Assembly (NCBI GenBank): GCA_021159015.1
Contig: JAGGSQ010000059.1
Location: 1-42,907 of the forward strand
Reading direction: 5' to 3'
DNA from: Candidatus Omnitrophota bacterium
Lineage (GTDB): Bacteria; Omnitrophota; Gorgyraeia; Duberdicusellales; Duberdicusellaceae
Length of the DNA: 42,907 bases
Shown: positions 24,379 to 33,668 of the stretch, piece after piece
Layout: every line of letters starts with the position of its first letter
How positions within the stretch are numbered: the first letter of the stretch is position 1
Made by a program: the position numbers and the translations under genes
Notes under the pieces: generated by a model
Told to the model about the DNA's origin: nothing
Database searches by the model: none
The model's input: only the letters and a program-made list of their open reading frames with translations

Positions 24379-25401
24379 TTAATTTTCTCGCAACAGCTTA
24401 GCCGCAAGCAAAGCCACTTCTTCCGGCTTAATCATCCGCAAACAAAGAAAACCTCTCTGGCAGTTATGCGCCAGACATATCTTGCAGCCGGCATTTTTAT
24501 GAATAAACATGCTTTTTCTGCCTAAGGGACGCCAGCGCCGGGGTGAGAGTCCCGGCTGCCCGCGGCCAAAGATAGAAATTACCGCTGTGTCCACCGCCGC
24601 ACAGATATGAGTTAGACCGGAATCGTTGCCGATAAAGAGATTTATTTTTCGAAAGAGAGAAACTATCCGTATAAGGTCTAGTTTACCGGTTAAATCCAGA
24701 AATTCATATTTGTAGTTTTCAGCAAACTCATCGCGGAGATGCTTTTCTGCTTCAGAAGCCACAACAGCAATCTCGGCTTTATATCTCTCTCTCAATAGTT
24801 TTGCCAGTTCGGCAAAATAATCAGTCGGCCATATCTTGGAAGGACAGCTTGCCCCTATACCTAAAGCTATAACTGTTTTTCCTCCCAAAGCGTGCCTCTG
24901 CCAGAAATCCTCTATCCACTCTTCTGCTTCTCTATCAGGATAAAGACGCGGCAGTACTTTCTGCGGCTCAATGCCGGCCAGACGAAGTAATTCCAGATTA
25001 TAATCACGCTCATGCTTAGCTCCTTCCTGTTTAGTATGAGGCAGACTATGAGTTAAAAGAAATCCTAATTTCTTCCTCCATCCTACTCTCTTCCTGATGC
25101 CGGCGATAAAAGTGATAAGATGCATACGGTTAGTAGGATGAAGAATCAAAGCTATATCAAACCTCCTGCGGCGCAAAAACAGCGCAAATCTCAAACTTGC
25201 CCCTACTCCCCGCTGCTGTCCGTATTTGTCATAGACTATAATCTCGTCTAAGAAAGGATTATTTTTTAAAAGAGGAGCCGTATAAGGACGGACTACCATG
25301 GCTAAGAAACTCTGAGGCCACACTCGCCGTAAGTTTTCAATTACAGGCAATGACAAAATTACATCACCTATTCTGTCGGTCCTGGTTATTAATATTCTCA
25401 C
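24379..25401 (-). CDS. Glycosyltransferase family 9 (heptosyltransferase-like)
   Basis: RILITRTDRIGDVILSLPVIENLRR; NLFIGNDSGLTHICAAVDTAVISIFG; C-terminal Cys motif CKICLAHNCQRGFLC. Confidence 0.92.
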   Translation of the reverse strand: MRILITRTDRIGDVILSLPVIENLRRVWPQSFLAMVVRPYTAPLLKNNPFLDEIIVYDKYGQQRGVGASLRFALFLRRRRFDIALILHPTNRMHLITFIAGIRKRVGWRKKLGFLLTHSLPHTKQEGAKHERDYNLELLRLAGIEPQKVLPRLYPDREAEEWIEDFWQRHALGGKTVIALGIGASCPSKIWPTDYFAELAKLLRERYKAEIAVVASEAEKHLRDEFAENYKYEFLDLTGKLDLIRIVSLFRKINLFIGNDSGLTHICAAVDTAVISIFGRGQPGLSPRRWRPLGRKSMFIHKNAGCKICLAHNCQRGFLCLRMIKPEEVALLAAKLLREN

Positions 25402-25416
25402 TATCGCAAGCGAAAA

Positions 25417-26367
25417 TTAAAGCAGAGACAAAACACTTTTCACAACTTCTTCGGGTTTAATCCCATACATACACTCCAAATTAAAAGGACAGTTGTCTCT
25501 GCCACATCCCAGACAGCTAATATTTTTATTGAATAAAACCACCGCTCTTCTGGAAGTAGGTCCGTATTTCTTAAAAGAAGTGGGACCAAAAAGAGCCACC
25601 ACAGGAATATCAAGGTAACTTGCTAAATGTAAAGGGGCTGAATCAGAAGTAATGAGCACACGGCTATAGCGACTGAAAATATAAAACAAGCTGGCCAGAG
25701 TAGTCCGAGAGATAAGATTGATTACATTGGTATTCTCTCTTAACTCTTCCATTATGGCCTCACCCGTATTTTCCGCTGTTTTATCTCCTACCAGTACTAT
25801 GGGCAGAGTGTCTTTTAGGCCATTTATTACCTCTCTATAATAAGAAGAGGGATACCTCTTAACTGGATTACGACTGGCAGGAGCAATAAATATACCGGGT
25901 CGGAGAATAGAATCCCAATATTCTTTTTCGGCTATCTCTAGGTCAAAGTTCAAATAGCGGCGTGCCGGAATTACCTTCCTGCCCAAAGCTTTAAGACTAA
26001 GGCGTAAGTAAAAATCTCTCTTATGACCTTTGTCTAACTTTTTGCGAAAGAAAGGAGTACGGAAAGAGGGCGCGGCAAAAAAAGGAATAGCGGTGTTTTT
26101 AAAGTCAATTATCAGGTCATACCTGTAACGCAGCGAGAGCGAGAATTTCGCCTTCTGTCGCCAATGCCAATCTTTCCTATATTCTATAACCGCAGATACT
26201 ATACTAGCCCTTTTCATAAATTCTTTAGTAGAAGGAGAAACTACACAGTCTATTTCTGCCCCAGGATAAATCTCCTTTACCATATCAAAACTGGGGAAAG
26301 TTAATATTAAGTCACCCGGATTGCTGGGAAGAATAAATAATATTTTCTTTACCTTTTCAGTCTGCAT
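25417..26367 (-). CDS. Glycosyltransferase family 9 (heptosyltransferase-like)
   Basis: ILFILPSNPGDLILTFPSFDMVKE; LITSDSAPLHLASYLDIPVVALFGPTS; CLGCGRDNCPFNLEC. Confidence 0.9.
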   Translation of the reverse strand: MQTEKVKKILFILPSNPGDLILTFPSFDMVKEIYPGAEIDCVVSPSTKEFMKRASIVSAVIEYRKDWHWRQKAKFSLSLRYRYDLIIDFKNTAIPFFAAPSFRTPFFRKKLDKGHKRDFYLRLSLKALGRKVIPARRYLNFDLEIAEKEYWDSILRPGIFIAPASRNPVKRYPSSYYREVINGLKDTLPIVLVGDKTAENTGEAIMEELRENTNVINLISRTTLASLFYIFSRYSRVLITSDSAPLHLASYLDIPVVALFGPTSFKKYGPTSRRAVVLFNKNISCLGCGRDNCPFNLECMYGIKPEEVVKSVLSLL

Positions 26368-26368
26368 A

Positions 26369-27373
26369 TTATTTTATGATTTCAGCGGCAGCCTGAAAGA
26401 CCTCAGAGGGCTTTATCTCCTTCATACAAAGGTTGTTGGAACACTTCAGATTATAGCAAGGAATCTTGCAACCCACATCTTTCTGAATGATTCTTACAAA
26501 TGAAGAAGTACGAGGAGAAGTAATTAAAGGCGAGGTTGGTCCAAAGAGAGCCACCAAAGGCGTATTTACCGCGGCGGCCAGATGCATAATGCCTGTATCA
26601 GCAGAAATAAAAAGACTACTTTTCTTAATTATTGCCGCCAGTTCTCTAAGATTAAAGCGGCCACAAACAGAAACAGGTTTATATCGACAAAGAGCAGATA
26701 TTTTTTCGGCCAAAAGCACATCATCTTTACGGCCAGAGATTATCACAGATACGCCTAACTTTTCTTGCAACAAATCATTAAGAGAAGCAAAATAAACAGC
26801 CGGCCAACATTTCAATTTCCAATTTGCTGCCGGATGAAGAATGACAACTTTTTTGTCTCCTGCTATCGTTTGAATAAAATCACCTGCTTTGTCGATATCA
26901 TTTTTATCCAGAAAAAAGTCAGGCTGATACGAATCAACATATATACCTAATGCCTCAAGCAGCTTAAGATAATAATTAAGCCGGTGTAAAACAAAGGGGT
27001 CAGCTTTAACCTTAACATCTAAAAGAAAATTTATGTATCTTTTGTTTCCAAAACTTACTATCCTTTTAATACGCGCCAGCTTAAACATAAAAAGGCGGCT
27101 GAGGGAAGCCTTAAGCATAATGGCTGTATCTAACTCTAACCTGGCTAAACGTACAGCTTTAGATAAAAATCCCGGTAAATTTTTTAAGTCTTTATCTGTA
27201 AACTCTATTATTTCATCTATGAAAGGATTGCGAAAAAATATTTCTCTCGTACGGCGATGTGTAAAAAGCACAAGATACATAACGCCTGCCTTTTCTTTTA
27301 ATCCCCGCAAAACAGGAGTCATCAGGAGGCTGTCTCCCAGCCAGTTTACATTACTTACCAGAACTCTTTCCAT
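26369..27373 (-). CDS. Glycosyltransferase family 9 (heptosyltransferase II-like)
   Basis: MERVLVSNVNWLGDSLLMTPVLRGLKE; LFISADTGIMHLAAAVNTPLVALFGPTSP. Start trimmed from 27421 to ATG 27373. Confidence 0.92.
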   Translation of the reverse strand: MERVLVSNVNWLGDSLLMTPVLRGLKEKAGVMYLVLFTHRRTREIFFRNPFIDEIIEFTDKDLKNLPGFLSKAVRLARLELDTAIMLKASLSRLFMFKLARIKRIVSFGNKRYINFLLDVKVKADPFVLHRLNYYLKLLEALGIYVDSYQPDFFLDKNDIDKAGDFIQTIAGDKKVVILHPAANWKLKCWPAVYFASLNDLLQEKLGVSVIISGRKDDVLLAEKISALCRYKPVSVCGRFNLRELAAIIKKSSLFISADTGIMHLAAAVNTPLVALFGPTSPLITSPRTSSFVRIIQKDVGCKIPCYNLKCSNNLCMKEIKPSEVFQAAAEIIK

Positions 27374-28211
27374 TCTTTGCGATATAGGCCTTAATAAGGG
27401 AAAATAGTGAGGAAAAGTCACTGCTCATAAAAACATTCTGCCAGAGAAAAGTAGGAGTAGAATTGACACCCAAAGAATCCGCAAACTTAATATCTTCTTT
27501 AACTAATTCTTTCCCTTCTTGATAATATTTCCTCCACATTTTCTCTTCAATACCTAAAGAAGCAAGGATTTTACGGGCATCGAGTGTCTCTTTCTTTTTG
27601 ATCAGGTAATCTAAGAGTTTAGCAGGGAAATGCACTTCTATTATCTTCTCAATAATATCTTCCTCTACTTCCTTCGTACCATGCAGAGAAACTATTTTGC
27701 CTTCTTTGCTTATACGCCCCACAAACCTCATATGAAGACTAAAATCAGGAGAATGTTTTTTAAGATAATCGGCAATAATATATTCGGCGTGGCGACAAGC
27801 AGGACAAAAGCCCATAGAAAAAATATCTAACCTTCCCTTTATCTTTTTCCTTTTTAATATCTTCTCTCCCCAGCGAAGAAAGACATCAGGATTCACGATA
27901 TAATAACTCTGGAAAGGAACAATAAGATGATTGAAAGCAAGCGCAAATAACATTCTGTCATTATCTTTGAGAGATTGACTAAAAACCCCAAAGGGCAGAC
28001 GCAAAAAAGATAATTTTTTTTCCTGTCTTTCATAGTCTTGATAAGATAAAGCTTTAATCTCAATATCTGAGAAATATTCACTCATAATTTTTTCAAACGC
28101 TTCTGCCGAAGATTGAGTCTCTTTGTCGTATACGAGTGTAAGAACTACGTTCTGTGAAAAAAGAGTCTGGTTAACAAATAAAAAGGCAATGATCAAGAAA
28201 ATTAACCTCAT
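27351..28211 (-). CDS. Secreted thioredoxin/DsbA-like protein with CPAC active site in the C-terminal domain
   Basis: Signal peptide; GRLDIFSMGFCPACRHAEYII; GVNSTPTFLWQN cis-Pro-like motif. Confidence 0.65.
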   Translation of the reverse strand: MRLIFLIIAFLFVNQTLFSQNVVLTLVYDKETQSSAEAFEKIMSEYFSDIEIKALSYQDYERQEKKLSFLRLPFGVFSQSLKDNDRMLFALAFNHLIVPFQSYYIVNPDVFLRWGEKILKRKKIKGRLDIFSMGFCPACRHAEYIIADYLKKHSPDFSLHMRFVGRISKEGKIVSLHGTKEVEEDIIEKIIEVHFPAKLLDYLIKKKETLDARKILASLGIEEKMWRKYYQEGKELVKEDIKFADSLGVNSTPTFLWQNVFMSSDFSSLFSLIKAYIAKNGKSSGK

Positions 28212-28226
28212 CTTTCCTCCTCAATC

Positions 28227-28982
28227 TCAATAGGGACTTTTGTAACGACGGAAAGCATTGTAAAAACCACTTAATTTTATCCAAAGGCGGAATCCTAAAT
28301 CATGAGGACCAACTTTAATCCTCTTTAAAGCATACACACTTTTCCCCCTTCCGCGGTTCGTAGCACAGCCGCAACAGTAGCCAGCGTTCTCTACAATTCT
28401 TAATACATCTTCGTTAAAGCCTCCTACAGGATAAGAAATCTCCTTTATTTTGACTCCCAGCATATCTTCCAGACGCATCTTAGAGAGAACTATCTCTTTT
28501 TCTAACTGAAAATAAGAAAGGGAAGGTAAATAAGTATGGGTCAGAGTATGAGAGCCAATAGAAACAGGGGTCCGCTGCAGTATATACTTAAGTTCTGCTT
28601 GAGACAAGAACCCTTCCTTGTCTATATTTTTCACTATCATAAAAATTGTAGCCGGGTAATGGAAACGCGCTAAGATTTTAGCCGCTTCTAAATTGTCTTC
28701 ATCTCCGTCGTCAAAAGTTATAGCTACCAGATGATATAGTGGCTTTTTTGCTTTGATTAGCCCCGCCATCTTCTCTAAACTGACCACTTTGTAATGATGT
28801 CTTTTTATAAATTCCATCTGGCGAATAAATGTCTCTTTAGATACTGTCGGCGTTCCTTTTAAAGAAGGATTAATGGAATGATACATTAAAATTACGGGGT
28901 AATATCTCTGGTTTAGAAAAATAAAGAAGGAGGCCCAAATTGCCAGAAAGACTACAAACAGATACGCTCTTAATCTTCTCAT
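28227..28982 (-). CDS. Polysaccharide deacetylase (NodB/CE4-like)
   Basis: N-terminal TM; PVILMYHSIN; VAITFDDGDEDNL; IGSHTLTHTYLPSL; EISYPVGGFNEDV. Confidence 0.93.
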   Translation of the reverse strand: MRRLRAYLFVVFLAIWASFFIFLNQRYYPVILMYHSINPSLKGTPTVSKETFIRQMEFIKRHHYKVVSLEKMAGLIKAKKPLYHLVAITFDDGDEDNLEAAKILARFHYPATIFMIVKNIDKEGFLSQAELKYILQRTPVSIGSHTLTHTYLPSLSYFQLEKEIVLSKMRLEDMLGVKIKEISYPVGGFNEDVLRIVENAGYCCGCATNRGRGKSVYALKRIKVGPHDLGFRLWIKLSGFYNAFRRYKSPY

Positions 28983-30070
28983 TAACTGCCTTCCTGCTTT
29001 GCTAAAATTTCATTATATACAGAAAGGGTAAGCTCCGCCATCTTAAGATGGGAAAACCTCTCTTTCAGAATAACTTTTGCTTTGGCTTTTATTTTCTCAC
29101 AGAAATCCTTATTCTGCAACAGTTCTAATATAGCATCCTTCAAAGCTTGAGGGTGATTCTCGTAAAAAAAGACACCGTTCTCCCTCTGTCTGACAATATC
29201 TTTCAAACCTCCTACACAGGAACATACTACCGCTACACCTTTAGCCTGTGCCTCTAAAACACTCAACCCAAAACCTTCTTTTAAAGAAGGCAGCACAAAT
29301 ATATCCAAACTTTCTAATACATCTTCGGCAGAAATATCAGATAATATATATACTTTATCTTTCAGGCTTCTCTTTTTGATTTCTCTTCTGATTTTTTCCT
29401 CTTCTCTTCCTCTGCCGGCAATAACCAGCTTAGCCCCAGGATAGGCAGAAAGTAGAAGTGAGAAAGCTTCTATAAGAAGCAAATGCTGCTTTTCTGGTGC
29501 CAGCCTTGCTACTATTCCCACTAGAGGATACCCTTCTAGCCCCAACCTTTTCTGTGCCAAAGCCTTATCTTCTTTTCTTGCCCAACGTTCAATATCTATG
29601 CCACTAGGAACCACCCGTATGCTCGCGGGATTAAATCCTAAATCTGCTACTAAATGCCTTTTCACTTCTTCGCTCACCGCAATATTTAAATCTCCTCCTA
29701 GCTTAATGAGACGTCGGAAGAAATGAGGCCGATAGAATCCATGAAAACCACAGACCCTTTTTATGCCCGTGCTCTTATTAAGAAGAAAAGCTAAGAATTG
29801 GGTAATACGGGTATTAGCATGAACAAGATCAATCTTTTTTTCCTGCACTAAACTCCGCAACTGCAAATATGACATTGACAAACGGGGAGAAAAAATAAAC
29901 TTTGTCTTTAAAGGGATAAAAAAATGAGTTTTTATCCGCTTGGTTTCTTCTCCTCCTCGTGAGGCCACTATAACTTCTACTCCTTTTCTTTCCAGCCCCT
30001 GCCCTAAATTAACTATATAGGTAGCAATACCTCCCGGCCGCAGGTGGTTAGCTAAAAGTAAAACCTTCAC
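28982..30070 (-). CDS. Glycosyltransferase family 4
   Basis: NHLRPGGIATYIVNLGQGL; VPSGIDIERW; GRGREEEKI; DIFVLPSLKEGFGLSVLEAQAKGVAVVCS. Confidence 0.93.
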   Translation of the reverse strand: MKVLLLANHLRPGGIATYIVNLGQGLERKGVEVIVASRGGEETKRIKTHFFIPLKTKFIFSPRLSMSYLQLRSLVQEKKIDLVHANTRITQFLAFLLNKSTGIKRVCGFHGFYRPHFFRRLIKLGGDLNIAVSEEVKRHLVADLGFNPASIRVVPSGIDIERWARKEDKALAQKRLGLEGYPLVGIVARLAPEKQHLLLIEAFSLLLSAYPGAKLVIAGRGREEEKIRREIKKRSLKDKVYILSDISAEDVLESLDIFVLPSLKEGFGLSVLEAQAKGVAVVCSCVGGLKDIVRQRENGVFFYENHPQALKDAILELLQNKDFCEKIKAKAKVILKERFSHLKMAELTLSVYNEILAKQEGS

Positions 30071-32166
30071 TGTTCTTCCCTTTCACATAATCCCTTATCA
30101 ATAGCTGAGGCAATAGTATCTATTCCAAAATCCATACATTTCCAGTTTCGGCATCTTTTACGGTAACAGCCTAAACATCCTAAATCTTTTCTTCTTAAGA
30201 CTATGATATTGTGCGACTTTAAACTGTGGCGGCGCGGATCGGTAGGGCCAAAGAACACAACAGTCTTCTTTCTCAAAGCTACCGAAATATGAAATACAGC
30301 ATTATCAGGGGTAATAACCAACTGGCAACATTTAATTAAGGCTATTAAGTCAACTAATGATGTCCTCCCGCATAGATTTAATATATATCTGCTCTCAAGA
30401 CCTTCCTTGATAGCCTGGGCTTTCTTTCTTAAATAATCTGCTCCTACCATAATTACTCCTACTTTCTGTTGTCTAATCAGATAATCTATGACCTTTCGCC
30501 ATGTATCCACTCTTAAATCCTTTGTCTGCCAATCAGGAGAAGAACCAATATTAACAGCTACAGAAGTTATATCTCTACCCCATGCTGTCTCCAACTGCTG
30601 GCGCCAATAACTAACCACTGATTTATCTACTTTCAAATCAGGCAGAGTATCTTTAATCGGAACTCCCAGAAGAGAAAGAAGCTGTGCCTGAGACTCAACG
30701 GGGTCTAATACCATTTGCTTATTATAATTAAGGGTATGATTAAGAAGAAAACCGCATTTCCGCCTCCAGCCATAACGCTGAGAAGCAAAAGAAAGAAAAC
30801 TTAACAAATGAGAGAAGGTATTGTTCTGAAAATCAACATTTATGTCTAAAGAGAAACTTCTCAACATCTTACCTAAGCTCCATAACTGACGCCAGCGGCT
30901 TCTCTCTTTTTTCACACAAATAACTTTATCTACAAAGTGTGTATTTTCAAAAATGCCGCGAAATTGCGAGGTAGTAACCACTATAAGGCGGGCGTGAGGA
31001 AAATATTGCCGCAGAGCCTTTATGCCTACCAGACCCAGAATTACATCTCCCAGAGCAGATAATTTTATAACTAAAATATTCAGCTTATCCAGAGCCTCCC
31101 TGTAAACTTTCAAAGTCTCCTCTGCCATTAAGCTGAGGTTATATTTCGTTAATGCTCTTTCCCGCGCCTGGTAAACTACTCTTCTATAGAATTCTTTATC
31201 CTTAATAACTCTGGCTACCGCTGCGCTGATACCGTCCACATCAAAAGCTTTTACCAATAGTCCCGTTTTCCCCTCTTCTATTATTTCTGCTGGTGCGCCC
31301 AAAGAAGTAGCTATGACGAAAACTCCCGCCAGCTGAGCTTCTACGATAACCCGTCCAAACGCTTCTGGTACTACTGAAGGTAAAATTAATATATCCGCTT
31401 GAGAAAAAGCCTCATTTGCTTCCTTACGGCCGCTAAAGTTTATATTTCTATCTAAGCCGTATTTACTTACCAGTTTTTTAAGAAAATTATAGTAATTTTG
31501 ATGGCGGCGGCCAGGCTCGCCGACAATCTCTGCTTTAAGAGAAGGGTAATCGGCAGTCAATATCTTTACTGCTTCCACAAAGTACTCTACCCCTTTCACC
31601 GGGCTTATCCTCCCCAAAAACACCAAGCGGGGAAAATCTCTCAGTTTTTCCTCAGGAGGAACAAAATTAAACCTTCTGTTGTCAATACCGCGTGGTATTA
31701 TTCTTATTTTATGCCGCGGCGTATGCAGGTCTTTTTCCATATGAAAAGCTATGATTTTGCTGGGACAAATCACATATTTTCCATAGCTCATTATGCGGCT
31801 GAAAAAATGAGGCGAATAGTAGCCATGGGCAGTAGCAATAAATTTAGCTGGCGTATTGCGGCAAGCAAAATAACAAATCCAGGCCGGTACACGCGAGCGC
31901 GCATGGACAATATCTATTTTCTCCTCCAAAATTATCTGGCGCAGGCGGAATATAAACAATAGCGAAAACAAAGACTTGCGCCCTACATCTAGCTGGTAAT
32001 GCTTTATGCCCTTCTCGACCAGCTTCTCCGCCAGCCTCCCCCCGCCGGAAACAACTACCGGCTTATGGCCCCTCTCTTTCAGAAAAAGGCAGAAGTCAAA
32101 TACCCCTGTCTCTACTCCCCCTAAATCCAATCCTGGCAATACCTGTAAAATATTCATCGGAAACAA
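30067..32166 (-). CDS. Fused glycosyltransferase: N-terminal GT4 plus C-terminal GT9 (heptosyltransferase-like)
   Basis: GT4 signature LPGLDLGGVETGVFDF...ILPSVVPEAFGRVIVEAQLAGVFVIAT followed by LNILVIKLSALGDVILGLVGIKALRQYFP...VITPDNAVFHISVALRKKTVVFFGPTDP in one ORF of 699 aa. Confidence 0.92.
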   Translation of the reverse strand: MFPMNILQVLPGLDLGGVETGVFDFCLFLKERGHKPVVVSGGGRLAEKLVEKGIKHYQLDVGRKSLFSLLFIFRLRQIILEEKIDIVHARSRVPAWICYFACRNTPAKFIATAHGYYSPHFFSRIMSYGKYVICPSKIIAFHMEKDLHTPRHKIRIIPRGIDNRRFNFVPPEEKLRDFPRLVFLGRISPVKGVEYFVEAVKILTADYPSLKAEIVGEPGRRHQNYYNFLKKLVSKYGLDRNINFSGRKEANEAFSQADILILPSVVPEAFGRVIVEAQLAGVFVIATSLGAPAEIIEEGKTGLLVKAFDVDGISAAVARVIKDKEFYRRVVYQARERALTKYNLSLMAEETLKVYREALDKLNILVIKLSALGDVILGLVGIKALRQYFPHARLIVVTTSQFRGIFENTHFVDKVICVKKERSRWRQLWSLGKMLRSFSLDINVDFQNNTFSHLLSFLSFASQRYGWRRKCGFLLNHTLNYNKQMVLDPVESQAQLLSLLGVPIKDTLPDLKVDKSVVSYWRQQLETAWGRDITSVAVNIGSSPDWQTKDLRVDTWRKVIDYLIRQQKVGVIMVGADYLRKKAQAIKEGLESRYILNLCGRTSLVDLIALIKCCQLVITPDNAVFHISVALRKKTVVFFGPTDPRRHSLKSHNIIVLRRKDLGCLGCYRKRCRNWKCMDFGIDTIASAIDKGLCEREEQ

Positions 32167-32253
32167 TAATATTTCCCCTTAAACTTATAAAATAAGGCAA
32201 AGATAAATATCGCCCCCATCCTCAAATCCAATCTTCCCGGTCTTAGTTAGTTC

Positions 32254-32281
32254 AGTATAACAAAAAAGATAGGTTTGACAA
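32254..32281 (-). promoter_or_regulatory. Candidate sigma70-type promoter for the glycosyltransferase/Kdo gene run
   Basis: Minus strand TTGTCA-16 nt-TATACT in the intergenic gap upstream of 32166. Confidence 0.5.
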
Positions 32282-32454
32282 AGGAGGATTTGTAAGGAGC
32301 AGGAATAACTGGTTATCCTGCTATATCTATATTCGTATGTTTAGCTCTTCTTTCTCCCATCACATCTCTAACCATACAATCGGCTTCCAACCCGGGAAAA
32401 GATGGATTTTGCTCTCGTTCTTAGTCTCTCTAATACTGGTACGGCCGGAGAAAA

Positions 32455-32664
32455 CTAAAGAGTTTTATCTATTTCTCCCGAAGGCAGCATATTATCGGGA
32501 TGATATATGCCTTTTTCCTCCAGTTCATAGCGCCGGCAGCCCTTTCCCTCCCGAAAACAGAAATTCTCAATCCAGTACTTATCAAGTTTTCCTCTTTCAA
32601 AAAAGGATTTCATAGGACAGACATAAAACCATTTACAAATTTTCTCCCCTCCAGCCATACTCAA
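32455..32664 (-). CDS. Small four-cysteine protein, putative metal/Fe-S binding, downstream of hydE
   Basis: CKWFYVCPMKSFFERGKLDKYWIENFCFREGKGC (C-x5-C-x19-C-x6-C), 22 nt downstream of the hydE stop. Confidence 0.65.
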   Translation of the reverse strand: MSMAGGEKICKWFYVCPMKSFFERGKLDKYWIENFCFREGKGCRRYELEEKGIYHPDNMLPSGEIDKTL

Positions 32665-32686
32665 CCTCTATTACATTTGTTACATA

Positions 32687-33646
32687 CTAAAAAGGAGGAT
32701 AATCGGCCCGCTCTAGACTCAATTGCCGCCCTGCTCTGTTGATAATATCTTTTGCCGCGGCAAAAGTCAAGAAATGTTTCTGGTTATAAAGAGCGTATAG
32801 CTTTGCTTGCGAGAAAGGCGTAAAATTAGACATAAGTACATTACATCCTTCTGCCAGAGCCCTTTCATAACCGCAAGGAGCTAAAGAATTAAGAGCTGTG
32901 GTAGCGGGAAGATAAGAATAAGGCAGGATGCGCCGGACAAGAGAAATTATTTTCAATACTTTTTTCAGAGAAGGAGGTGGCTGGGCCGCGAGAGGTGTAT
33001 TTTTTGCCGGCACAAAAGGACCTATAGCCGCCATAGCCGGCTTAAATTCCTGCATAAACTTAAGATTATTCTCTATATCTTTCTCAGACTGCTGTGGTAG
33101 GCCAATAATAAATCCGCAGCCTACCTGATAAGACAGTTTTTTTAAGAACGCTAAAATTTTAAGGCGGTGGGAAAGGCTTTGACCAGGATGAAGCTTTGCA
33201 TACAGACGCCTATCCATAACCTCTTGTTTAAGCAGATACCGCTCTGCTCCCGCCTCATAAAAGGCGCGGTAATCGTCAAAATCTCTCTCGCCCAAAGAAA
33301 GAGTTATAGCCAGGGAGGCATCAAGTTTTTTTATCTTTTTAATAATAGCCACTAAGAACTTACGGGAGTAAATATTACTATCGCCGCTTTGCAAGACAAC
33401 TGTTTTTATCCCCAGAGAAACAATACGACGCACCATACGCATTATCTCTTCCTCCCTTAAGGCATACCTTCTTAACTTCCTATTGCTACGCCGCAAGCCG
33501 CAATAAAAGCAGTCCCAATGACAATAGTTACAAAACTCAATTACACCACGCATAAACACTTTGCGCCCAAAAGTAGCTTTATTCTCATCTACCCCGGGCA
33601 AAGATTCCTTTTGTTTTGGCTTTCTTAGACAAACTTCTAAAACCAT
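32687..33646 (-). CDS. hydE: [FeFe]-hydrogenase H-cluster radical SAM maturase HydE
   Basis: FMRGVIEFCNYCHWDCFYCGLRRSNRKLRRYALREEEI; AITLSLGERDFDDYRAFYEAGAERYLLKQEVMDRRLYAKLHPG; PATTALNSLAPCGYERALAEGCNVLMSNFTP. Confidence 0.93.
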   Translation of the reverse strand: MVLEVCLRKPKQKESLPGVDENKATFGRKVFMRGVIEFCNYCHWDCFYCGLRRSNRKLRRYALREEEIMRMVRRIVSLGIKTVVLQSGDSNIYSRKFLVAIIKKIKKLDASLAITLSLGERDFDDYRAFYEAGAERYLLKQEVMDRRLYAKLHPGQSLSHRLKILAFLKKLSYQVGCGFIIGLPQQSEKDIENNLKFMQEFKPAMAAIGPFVPAKNTPLAAQPPPSLKKVLKIISLVRRILPYSYLPATTALNSLAPCGYERALAEGCNVLMSNFTPFSQAKLYALYNQKHFLTFAAAKDIINRAGRQLSLERADYPPF

Positions 33647-33668
33647 AAATAAATTGCCTCTCGCTAAC

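Noticed and set aside
32299-32321. Imperfect hairpin GCAGGAATAACTGGTTATCCTGC in the gap downstream of the small Cys gene
   Set aside because: Stem has a bulge and there is no U-tract on either strand, so not called as a terminator.
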